Source: JBBIQS01 sp037442205
GTDB taxonomy: Bacteria; Myxococcota; Myxococcia; Myxococcales; UBA5297
DNA length: 52,913 nt
Assembly: GCA_037442205.1 (NCBI GenBank)
Contig: JBBIQS010000057.1
Coordinates: 1-52,913, forward strand
Reading direction: 5' to 3'
The notes below the pieces were generated by a model. That model did no database searches. It worked only from the letters and a program-made list of their open reading frames with translations, and was not told the DNA's origin. The translations under genes were made by a program, and so were the position numbers. The first letter of the stretch is position 1. Every line of letters starts with the position of its first letter. Positions 38,601 through 50,600 of this stretch are shown here, piece after piece.

Positions 38601-41600
38601 TCGTTGGCCAGCTGACCTTCCCGTACAACCTGACCGACGTGGTGGTGGTGGACGACGTGGCCATCGCCGCGGCGGCGGAGATGGGATTGCTCTTCATCGA
38701 CGTCTCCGATCCGGCGGCGCCGAAGGAGCTCTTCCGCATCCCGTTCGACAAGAACCTCTCGAACCAGCCCGGGCAGCCGCAGCGGCTGCAACTGGTGGGC
38801 AACCTGCTGTTCGTCTCTGCCAGCGCCGGCGGAGTGCTGGTGACCGACGTCTCCGATCCGCGCAACCCGAACCTGATCAGCGGAGGCAACACCGAGCAGG
38901 CGATGGACACCATGGTGGTCAGCGACCGGCTCCTCCTCGCCGGCGGCGGTCGGCTGACCGAGCTGTCGTTGCCGTTCTCATTCGCGACGGGCGTGACGCC
39001 GTCCCGAGACGAGCTGGTCCCTCCCTCGATTGCCCAGGTAATCGTCCGCTTCAACCGTCCGATCGCCCCGCCCAGCGTGACCGGCGATAGCGTCCATCTG
39101 ATCGGCCCCGAAGGCGCGGTGCCGCTCGGGCTGACGGTCACCAAAGACGACGCCACGCTGACCTACGCCATCGTCGCGCAGCCGCAGGCGACACTGCTCC
39201 CCAGCTCGACCTACCAAGTTCGCGTCGATACCTCGGTCACTGACCAGCGGGGCGGCTCGCTCCTGTTGCCGTTCACCAGCCGCTTCCGAACCGGCGCCGC
39301 CGGGTCGCTGGCTCCGGCCATCGCCTCGATCCTGCCGTATACCGCTTCGACCGCCGGAGGCACCGCGCTCTCGGTCAAAGGCAGCGGGCTTGCCAACGCC
39401 GCCAGCGTGACCATTGGCGGCACTTCGGCGCCCTTCACCGTGGTCTCGGACACCGAGCTGGCGGTCGTCGCGCCGCGGCGGCCCTCGGGGCCCGCCGACC
39501 TGATGGTCGTGGATTCCGGAGGGCCGTCGGCGACCTCGCCACAGGGCGTGCTCTACGTAGACTCGCTGGCCTCGGCGCATGCGACCTTCACCCCGGATCA
39601 CGGACCCGTCGACGGTGGCGACCGGATCTCGGTCAAGCTCTCGAATCGGTCCCTCATCCCAGGAACCACGGTGGTCATCGGCGGGAAGCCAGGCGTGGAC
39701 GTGGACATCCTCGACCTCAGCACGCTCCACTTCACGACCCCGCGCGCCGGTGGCCCGGGGCTGGTCGCGGTGCAACTCGAGCGGCCGGGCGAGGCGCCGG
39801 TCACCATCGGGACCTACTCCTACGACCTGCCGGTGGGAAGCACCCTGACGCTCCCCGGCTTCCCGCCGCTCACGGCGTCGGAAATCAAGCTCGTCGGCAC
39901 CACTCTCTACGTCGGCGTGCCCAACACCAATGCGTCGGGACTGCAGATCTTCGACGTCTCGCTACCCGAGCGGCCGATTCGCCTCGGCATTGCGCACACC
40001 GACGGTCCGGTCCGCGGGCTGGACGTCCAGGGAGGCCTGGCGCTGTTGGCCACCGATGACTTCGGGTTGGTGGCCGCCGACGTGAACGATCCGTCGGTGC
40101 CCTATCTGGTCGGGCGCGCGCTGACCTTTGGCCGCGCCACCGGCGTGCGCATCGAGGGAACGCAGGCCTTCGTCTCCACCGTCGACAAGGGGCAGGGTAG
40201 CGGCTACGTGCAGAAGTTCGACGCCGCTGATCCCTCGCTGCCTCTGCTCGAGTCGATTCCGCTCAACTCCGACGCCTTGGCGCTCGACCTGGGAACGAAT
40301 CGCTTCTATGCCCTGACCTCGCAAGTCGTCGGAACTTCGGGCAGCGCCCTGCACCTGACCATCTTCGACCGCGTGGGAAACCAGCTGGGCGACGTGGCAG
40401 TGGGGACTGCCAGCGATAGCTATGAGCGCCTGGTCTCCGCCCGGGTGGCGGTCCGCGGCAAGCGCGCCTACGTGACCTACGCCCAGCGGCTGTACGTCTA
40501 CGATCTGTCCAACGAGGCCGCGCCAGTGGCCCTGCAGGCCACGGACCTGGCGGCCGAAACCTCGGGCATGACCTGGGCCGGCGGGTCGCTGTACGTGGCT
40601 ACCAACGGAGGCGCGGCGACTGCGGTGGCGGTGCCCCCGACCGATCTGCTGGTGGTATCGGTGCGCCCCGCCGACGGCTCGCTCGCCTTGAGCGACTCGA
40701 CCATCGCCGTCGAGATGAGCCTGCCGGTCCATCCCGACTCGGTCACCGAGCAGACCTTCGTCGTCACTCAGGACTCCGGCAGCGGCCCGGTTCCGCTCGC
40801 CGGCACTCGCACCTCGGTGTTCGCGGTCCACGGCGGCTCGCTGGTGTTCAAGCCGGACGCGCCGCTGACGCCGGGGGCCACGGTCTCGATCCAGGTGAGC
40901 GGCGTCACCACCTTCGATCTGCGCCCACTGGCAGTCGGCTTCCAATCCAGCTTCGCCATAGCCGACCTCCAGGCGCGCGCGCCGCAGATCGCCACCGTGG
41001 TTCCGAGCAGTGGCTTGGTCACCGAAACCACGGCGGCCGTCATCCGCGGCAGCGGCTTCCGCAGCGGAACGGTGGTCAAGGTCGCCGGGCAGCCGGTGTC
41101 GGTGACCGCAGCTACCGAGACCGAGCTGTCGGTTTCGATTCCTCCTTCGCCCGCCGGCTCGGCCGGCCCCGCCGACGTCGAAGTGATCGACCCGAGCGGC
41201 ATATCCAGCGTGCGCCTGGGCGGATTCGTCTATCGCCAGCCGCTGCACCTGACTTCAATTACCCCCGATCGCTCACCGCAGCGCGGGGGTGTTTCGGTCA
41301 GGCTGCTGGGCGAGGGCTTCGCGCCGGGGCTCGCGGTCGCCTTCGGAGCCACCAACTCCTTCTATGTCACCGTCTCCTCGTCCAAGAATGCCGTGGCACT
41401 GGTGCCGCCGGGCAGCGCCGGCCTGGTCGATGTGACCGCCTCGCTTCTCGGGCACGCGCACACATTGCCCCACGCATTCCTCTACGGATCGGGAGCGGTG
41501 GCGAGCATGCCGGCTCCGCCGGTGGCCCACGTGCTGGTGGACAAGGGAGTGGCCTATGCCGCGTTGGGCGCGGTGACCGACGTCGTCGCCTCCGACGGAA

Positions 41601-44600
41601 CGGTGCTGCGCTACGGCGCCGCCAGCTCCAATGGCGGGCTGCTGGTGGCCGACCTGGGCGAGCCGACCGCGGTCAAGGAGGTGGCGCGGCTGACCTTCGA
41701 CGGAGCAGGTGGCGCGCGCCGGGTTGCGAAGCAGGGGAACAAGCTCTTCGTGGCGGCCGGTGCCGCTGGCGTCAAGGTGGTGGACGTGACCCTGCCGGCC
41801 AATCCGGTGGTCATTGCCACGCTGCCGGTCAGCGGTCTTGCTCAGGACGTCGCCGTCGAGGGGGCGCTGATCTTCGTCGCCGACGGACAGGGCATCACTC
41901 GCTTCCTCGATGGAGAGACGGCCGCCCCACTGCAGCTCGGCAGCAGGCCGATCGCTGGAGGCGTGAGCGCGTTGGGGTTGAGCGGACGGCTGCTCCTGGC
42001 AGCCAGCGCCGACCCGAACAACCCGGTGCTCCACGTGCTGGATGCCCGCACCGGTGACCTGACCGAGTTGGGGACGCTCCCCATGCCGGCCCCGGCGCGG
42101 CACATCGCCTTCGAAGGCACGCGCGCCTTCGTGTCGCTGGGGCGGGCGGCCCAGGTGGCGATCGTGGAGCTGACCGATCCCAGCGCGCCGGCCCCTGTCG
42201 GCTCGCTCTCCCTGGCGGATCCGCTCGGCGGACACTGGATGTCGGCGGAGCAGGCGCTGGTCTCCGGAGGGGTCGTGTATGTCGCCGGAGGCGGCGGCAA
42301 GGTTCAGCGCTTCCGAGCGCTGCCCGGGCAGACGCCGACGGCTCTCGAGACCGCAGCGGTCTTCGGCGACGCCCAGAGCATCGCCTTCCTCGGCCGCTAC
42401 CTGCTGGTCGGCACTCTGACCCTCAGCGTCGCCGGAACCCCGGTGGAGATGCCGGTGGCAGACCCGATCTTGAGCTCGTGGACCCTCGCCGGATCGCTCT
42501 CCTCGGTGGCGCTGGAGCATCTGGAGCTGCGGGGAACCACCCCGCGCGAAGGCGAGCTGGCGCCGCTCAACGCGGTGGCAGTGGCGCAGTTCACCGAGCT
42601 GCCCGATCCCAGCACCACCGGGGCGCTCTCGCTCGAGTCGGGAGGAATCGCCATTCCGGTCTCCAGGCGCGTCGCCTCGGTCTCCGGGGGCGGCTCGGTA
42701 GTGCTCACCCCGGGAAGCGCGCTGTCCCCGTCCACGCACTACCTGCTGCGCATCGGCTCATCGGTCGCCGACCTGCAGGGTGGCGCGCTGGGGGTGGAGG
42801 CCCAGGTTCGCTTCACCACCGCCGCCACCGCGGATCCGAACGTCCCGCTGGTCGAGAGCACGAACCCCGCCTTCGGCCTCGAGGACGGCGGCGAGGAGAT
42901 CCAGGTCATCGGCTCCGGCTTTGCTCAGGGTTGCGCGGTGCGAATCGGCGGCGCGACGGCGCTGGTGAAGTCGGTCGCAGTCGATGGAACGCAGGCCACG
43001 GTGGTGGTCCCAGCCGGCAAGGCAGGACCGGCGGCGGTCGAGGTCGTCAATTCCAGCGGGCTCGCCGGCATGCGCCTGGGTGCGTACCGCTACCTGGTCA
43101 AGCCTTCGATCGTCTCCATCACGCCGCCCTCCGCCGCGTTCTCTCGGCGAGAGACGGTGAAGATCTCTGGCAACGGCCTGTTCCCAGGCTCGCAGGTGAG
43201 CTTCGGCGGCGTGCCGGCAGTTTCCGCCAGCCTTGATGACAAGGGCGCGCTGTCGGTGGTGGTTCCGGACGGCGTCACCGGCACCTTGGACGTCACCGTT
43301 TCCACGCCCGGGGCAGGGGGCAGCCTGGCGAGCTTCACCGCGCCTGGCGCCTTCACCTTTACCTTGGCGCAGATCTCCTCCCGCTCGCAGGCGGTGGACG
43401 TGATGCAGCCGCTGGGCTCGGCGCTTCTGGTGGCGCGCAGCGGCATGCTCGACGTGCTGGACATCTCCGTGCCTGAGAACCCGGTTCCCTGGGCGTCGGT
43501 TCCCGGGGTGAGCGGCGCCACGGCCATGGCGCTTTCGGGGAACACGGCTTTCCTCGCCGGCAATGGGCAGGTGGTCCGCTACGACATGGGGAGCTGCGGC
43601 AGCGGAGCGTTTGCCGCCTGCTCGCCCATCGAGTTGGACCGCGTGTTTGTTACCCCCACTGGCGCCAGCATTACCTCGGTGGCGGCAGCCCCAGGAGGCG
43701 CCTACCTGGCTGTCGGCGGCGCGGCCGAGTTGGCGGTGCTGGGCAACGTCAACGGCAGCTACCAGGTGGTGGCCCAGGACTTCGTCGCCTCTGGCGTCGT
43801 GCGCGGCCTGGCCATGGCACCCGGCGGGCTGATCGCGCTGGTCGAGGACGGCTCCTCGGCCAGGGTCGAGGTCCGCAGCCTCCAGAGCGGGTCTCTGCCC
43901 GTCCTGGGAACGCTCTCTGGGCTCAAGGCGCCCGCGCGTGCGTTGGCGGCGCATGGCGCGCGGATGGCGGTGGCCACCGGCGACGGCATTCACCTGCTCG
44001 ATGTCAGCACCCCGCTGACTCCCGTTGAGGTCGGATTCTGGATGCAGCCGGCGGGAATCGCCGGGCCCGAGACGGCGATGTCGCTGTTCGGTCCCTGGCT
44101 GCTGGCGACGAACGGCACGCGCATCTCGTTGATCGACACGACTCAGGGGCTGGTCGAGAGGACCTTCGCCAGCCCAGGCGGCTACATCAATCGGGTGGCG
44201 ATCGCCGACGGCGTCGCCGTCTCTTCCAATGGCGGCCAGATCTCGATCTACGAGTTGCCGTACCCGATGGTGGTCGAGACGCAGCCGGAACCGGGCGGCA
44301 CGCTGGCCAGCGACGCCGCGGTCTCGGTCGCACTCTCCGGGCGACTGCCGCTCAGCGTGTTGAGCGCCAGCTCGCTGGCCATGCTGTCCGGGGCCAACGC
44401 AGTGCCTGCGACCGCCAGTGCAGTGGGGGCCACCCTGCGCCTGGCGCCGTCCTCGCCGCTGACCGACGGACAGACGTACCAGTTGAATGCCACCTTCGGC
44501 GCGACGCCGTTCGTGGGCGGGACGGTGCTCGCCCCGTGGTCCTACTCTTTCACCGCCAAGGCGCCCAACGACGTGAGCATCACGTCCGTGGCTCCAAACT

Positions 44601-47600
44601 ACGGCAATGTCGCCGGCGGGACGCTGGTGCAGATCGCCGGAAGCGGCTTCGACAGCGGCACGACGGTGTACATCGGGGGCCAGCTGGTGCCGCAGTTCGC
44701 GCCGGGAACTGCCAGCCTGCTGCAGGTGACGGCGCCGCCGGCGCAGGGCGCCGGTCCGGCTCTGGTGCGCGTGGTAACCGGCACTGGGGCATTGGCCGAG
44801 GTGCCTGGCGGGTTCGTCTATCTGTCGCCGCTGACCGTGGCCAGCATCGCCCCGAGCTTTGTGGACCTCAGCGGCGGATGGGTGCACATCAGCGGAGCCG
44901 GCTTCACTCGCGGATTGACCGTATCCTTTGACGGGGCGTTGGCGAGCACCCGGAGCCTGAGTAGCATCGGAATCGACGCGCTGGTTCCGGCCGGGCCGGC
45001 GGGGCCGGTGGCCGCGGTCCTGAGCCAGGCTGGAACCGCGCCCATCTTGATGGCGTCGGCCTTGAGTCGCCGTGACCTGGTGCCGCCGCAAATCGTCGCC
45101 TGGGACCCGTTCGATGCCCAGGGCGTCAACAACGTCCCGCTGGCGTCCACGTTCACGCTGCACTTCAACAAGCCCATCGATTCCGCGACCGCCGGCAAGG
45201 TGAGCATCAGCGGTCCGAGCGGTGCGGTTCCCGGGACGGCGAGCGTCGCTGCCGACCAGCGAAGCATCACCTTCGTTCCTGCGGCCAACCTGGCCTCGAC
45301 CACCAGCTACTGGCTCTCGGCGGTCGGCGTCGCCGACCTCAATGGCAACGCCATGCCGACAGGATCGTGGCGCGGCTTCAAGACCGTCGACGTCGTTCCG
45401 CCGGCCGTTTCGATCCAGTTGGCGGGCACTGGCCAGACTATGGCCTCGGCGACGCCGCTGGTCGCCAATGTCCCCTGGACCTTCGCCGTGGTCGCCACCG
45501 ACGACAGCAATGGCGTGGCCGAGGTCACCTTAGCCGTGGACGGGATCCCAGCCAAGCCGCTTGGCTACCACCAGTTCAGCTACACCTGGCCGCCCGCGGC
45601 GGTGGGCTCCACCTCGACTGTGGTCGCCACCGCCAAGGACTACGCCGGCAACAGCGCCCAGTTCGCGGTCACCGTGCAGATCGTGTCCGACGCTCCGCCC
45701 TCCTGCGCCTTCACCGTGCCGGCGATGGCTTCGGTCAGTCTGGAAGAGGGTTCGACGCTCGGCTTCACCGCCGGTGCGACCGACGACCATTTGGTTTCGT
45801 TCTTCGAGGTCGCTCTCGACGGACAGCCGCTCCAGCGGGCGGCGGGGGTGCCTGCCGCATCCACCTCGGTTTCCGGAAACGTGCGCCTGACGCTGTCGGG
45901 CAATGTCGCAGAACAGCACGTGCTGTCCGCGCGGGCCACTGACGACCAGGGCCAGTTGACCGCGTGCCAGACGGTGGCGGTCACCGTCACTCCTGACGCC
46001 GTCGCTCCGCAGGTCGCTCTGCTCCAGCCCAGCGGCTCTAGGCTGGTGGCGGGCACGCGGGTGAGCCTGCAGGCCTCAGCGTCCGACGCCAACGGGATCG
46101 CTTCGCTGACCTTCTCGGCCGACGGAATCGACCTGGCGACCATGACCGCGCCTCCGTGGCAGGCCGCCTGGACCGCGCCGTCGGCCAGCGCCGCCACCAG
46201 CGTCACTCTTGTAGTGCGCGCTACCGATCGCCGCGGGAACGTCGGGACCGCCTCGCGCGTCGTGACCATCGACCCTCCCTCGAGCAAGCCGGTGGTTTCG
46301 ATCTCGGCCCCCACCGCAGGACTGTCGTTCGTCGAGGGAACTCCGGTCGCGGTGACCGTTGCCCCGGCGGCCGCCGCCGGGGTCGCCAAGGTCGTCCTCA
46401 ACCTGGACGGAGTCTCGGCGACTTTGACCGGACCGCCCTGGAACTCCACCTTCGTCGCCCCTCCGACCGCAGGCTCTCCGCGGTCGGTCGTTCTCACTGC
46501 GGTCGCCATCGACGCTGCCGGAGCCCAAAGCGCCACCGCCATCCGGACGATCACCGTCACCGACAACGGCAAGCCGGCGCCGACGCTGAACCTGAGCGCG
46601 CAACCGGGCGGCCCGATCTTCCTTGGCGGCTCTTCGCTGTTGGCCAGCGCGACCTCTGACACCGGGACCGGGAGCGCGACCTTGTCGGTGGACGGAGCCG
46701 CCTTGGGGAGTGGGCCGATCCCCGGCAGCTCCAGCTTCACGGTGCCTTTCGGGCCCGAGGGCGCGGCGATTCACCTCGGGGCCTTGGCGACTTCCCTGGG
46801 TGGAGATTCCAGTGCCCAGGCCATCGACGGCAGCTTGGCGGTCTTCGCGGCGGCAGCGCCTGCGGTCGTGGCCGAGTTGCCGGCGTCCGATGCCATCGCC
46901 GCGATTGTCCTCGGCGGCGATCGGCTGGCGGTGCTGCGCGATGACCACGGCGGCCACGGAGCCCTCGAGCTGCGAGCTCGAGGTGACGGCGCCAAGCTGG
47001 CGGAGAAGACCATCTCCGGGACGCCGATCGCCGCGGCGTTCGGAGGGGTAGGCAAGGTCGTCGTAGCAGCCCGTTCCGCAGGCGCGGGCTCGCTCGAGCT
47101 CTTCGCCGCTGCCGACCTGACCGCGGGTTCGAGCATCGCGCTGACCCGTGCGCCGGCGGCCCTCTGCTCGTTCCGGGACGGCTTTGCCGTGGGAACCGAC
47201 GAAGGTCTGGATGTGCGCGATGGAGCAGGCCTGCTCTCCGCCAGGCTGCCTCTGGGGTCGGTGTCGGCGCTGGCAGCCGACGGCACCTGGGTCTACGCCG
47301 GCGGCGCTTTCGGCCTGTCGGCCATCGATCTCTCGGTTCCCTCCGCACCGCGTATTGCCGCGCAGGTCTCGCAGGCTGGGGTGATGGCAGTCGCGGCGCT
47401 TCCTGGCGGCAAGGTGTGCGCAGCGGGTTCGAGCCTGGCCTGCTTTGCCCTCAGCGGCAGCAGCCTGGTGCCCGCCGGAACGGCCGAACTGTCGTCCCCG
47501 GCGATCTTCGCCAGCGGCCACGGTCCTTACCTGGCGATCGGCCGGAACGATGGCGTGCTCTTCTTCGATGCGCGCGCCGGGCTGACAAGCGCGGGCCTCT

Positions 47601-50600
47601 TCCCGGCGGCAAAGGGGTTGGTCGCATTCAGCGGAGGCGACGTTTACAGCGCGAGTTCGGGAGAGCTGGCTCATCTGTCGCTGAGCCGCGGGCCGGCGCC
47701 GGCGGCGGTCAGCCTCGGAATGGCGAGCTCGGCCGCGCCAGGCGCCCGCATCGCCCTGGGCGCCATCGTCGCCGATGAGGCCGATCCTCTGAACGCCTAC
47801 ACCGCCGAAGTGCGGGTCAATGGCGTCCTGGTGCAGACGCTGGACAGCCAAATTCCGGCCACGGTGGATCTGCCCGCCAGCGGCAGCTCGGCCACGGTCT
47901 CCCTCGACATCCGGGACCTCGCCGGCAACTTCTCCACCGCGCAGCAGACCGTCTCTCTTGTGGACGACGGCACTGGACCGTCGCTGGCGGCGCTGCAATT
48001 TCCGGCCGAAGCTTTGTCCGGGACCCGGGTGCGAGTGGCGGCGGTTCCCACCGATCCGAATCGGGTGGCTAGCGTTCTGCTGACTCTGGGCGGATCGTCC
48101 GCGACCGCCTCCTCGCCGGCGCTGTGGGCCGAGCTCACCGCGCCCAGCGCGGCGGTGGATACCACCGAGGTCGTGACCGCCGTCGCCGTCGACGCTCAGG
48201 GCCGGCACGGCCAGCCGCTCACGGCCTCAATCCTGATCCATCCAGATCCGACCCCCTGGTCGCCGGTGGTAAGCCTGGCTCGCGTCGGCAGCGGGATGAT
48301 CTTCGAGGGCACCAGCGTGGCTGTGGCCGCCGCGGTGACCGGAATCGATCCTACGGCCGAGGTTCGCTTTGCGATCAATGGCGTCCCGGCAGAGGTGGTC
48401 AGCGCACCGCCGTTCCAGGCCAGCCTGCGGATGCCGATCATCACCGGAACCCAGAACGTCGTCGTCGAGGCCGTGGCCGTCGACACCTCGGGACGCGTCT
48501 CCGCTCCGGCGACACTCAACCTGACGGTAGTGGATGACCTGGTTGCGCCCGCCATCGCACTGGCAGTCGACCCGACCAGCGCTTCGCTGTCCGCGGGCTC
48601 GCGGCTGTCGGCGCTGGCCACCGTCACCGACGCCGGCGGCGCGGAGCAGGTCGGGCTCCAGATCACCTTGAATGGAACCGTGGTTGCCAGTGGCGGGGCG
48701 GCGGTCGTCTTCGATGTTCCTCTCGCCACTGCGCCGGGTTCGACCATCGAAGTGCTGGCGATGGCGATGGATCGCGCCGGGAACATCGGCCGGGTTCGCA
48801 CTTCCAGAACGGTCATCGAACCTGCGGTGCCCTCGGCCGAGGTGCTGGCAGGCGGCGCCTTCCAGGGGGCGAGGTCGTTCGCGGTGCTTGGAGATGAGCT
48901 GCTGGTCGCGGTTCCTCAGGGGCTGGTGGTCGCGAGCTTGAATCGCTCGGCGAGCCCCGGCGCGACCGTTCTTGGTACCTACGCCAGCGCCAGCGCACCG
49001 ACGGCGGTGGCGGCACTTGGTTCGTTGGCCGTGCTCGCTCTCGGCAGCGGCGGACTCGACGTGATCGACCTGTCGACTCCCGGCGCTCCGGTTCAGGTCG
49101 GTCACTTGGCGGGCGCCTTCGACCGGGTGGCGGTGGGTGATGCGGTCTATGCCTCGTCGAGCGACAGCGCCAGGGTCCAACGAGTCGATCTGAGTGATCC
49201 GTCGCGGCCGGTGCTGGTGAGTACCAACATCGACGGGAGCGTGCTGGCGGCGAATGGAAGCGGTGTTGTGTCCCGCTCCGGGAGCTCGCTGTTCGCGACC
49301 GTCTGCGGCGGTCTCCTGCCGGGCGGCATTCCTCAGGCGGCTGAGTTGGCGGGCGATGTATTGGCAGTCGCGACCGACCTCGGCCTGTCGACCTACTTCG
49401 TCGGCCCGAGCGGCAGCTGTGCGCTTGTCGCCAAGCTGAGCCTGCCGTTCTCCAGCCGCGCGCTGGCGACCGCCGACGGCTTGGCCTACCTCGGCGGCGC
49501 CGACGGCGTTCTCCGCATCGTGGACATCCGCGACCCGCGCAATCCGCGCCAGATCGCTCAACGGCCGCTCGACGCCACGTCTCTGGCGGTGTCGGGGGGA
49601 GTGCTGATCTCCGCCAGCGCGGCGGGGATCCGATTCGACTCGCTGCCGGCTCCTGCTGGAACGGGTGCTCCGTTGGCGTCGCTGTCTCTGGCCGATCTGC
49701 CGGCAGGTGTCTCGGCGTTCCGGCGCGGGGCGCTGGTCGCGGCCGGCTCGGCCGGGGTCCGCAACGTCGATCTGGGGATTGTCACCTCGCCGCTCGACGC
49801 TTCCTCGGCGGCAGCCGGGACCGCGGTGCGGCAAGTCGAGCGTTCCGGCAAGACCCTCTTCGTCCTCGACGGCACCACGCTTTCGGCCTACGCCGAGCAG
49901 TCGAGTGGCACTCTGACGGCGACGCTGCAGCAGCCGCTGCAGAAGCTGACCAGCGTGGACCGATTCGACGGCACTGCTCGCAGGTTGTGGACGGTGGCCG
50001 CGGGAGCGGTGGCGACGGTGGAGCTGTCCACCGCGGTCAGCGGCTCCCTCCTGCTCGGCTCGGTGACCAAGGATGTGGCTGGCGACGACGGGCGGGCAGT
50101 GGTGGCGCTCGGCAACGCCGGGTACGCGGTGGTCGGGCTCGATGCTCTGGGCGGGATCCGCAAGCTGGGCCAGGGAGCAGAGGTGGCGCTGGCAGTGGCG
50201 CTGAGCGGAAATCAGGCGGTGATCGGCGGTCCGGCCGGGCTGAGCGTGGTCGATGTGACCGACGCGACGGCGCCGGTGACGATCGGCAGCGCGAACACGG
50301 CAGGGCAGGTCCGCAGGATTCGACTGGCAGGGCAGCTTGCCCTGGTCAGCGAAGGAGTGGCCGGGCTGGAGCTGTGGGACCTGTCCAACCCGGCCCAGCC
50401 GAGCCTGGTGAAGAAGCTGCCGGCGAGCCGCGCCGACGACGCGATTCTGGCGGCGGGCAATATTGTGCTGAGCGACGGGCTGGCCGGGCTGTCGATCTTC
50501 GAGGCGCCGGCGACGCAGGCGCTGCCGGCGGTGGTGCTCGGCTTGCCGCTGGAAGGCGCGACCGTCGAAGCGGGCAAAGGGCTGGAAGTGGAGGGGCTGA

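Noticed and set aside
42758..45163. 801-codon minus-strand ORF, and similar ones at 48227-50824, 46076-48208, 25748-27988, 31916-33478 and 41273-42739
   Set aside because: They lie antisense to the giant gene, are Arg/Gly/His/Gln-rich without domains or ribosome-binding sites, and arise from the strong third-position G+C bias of the plus-strand gene.
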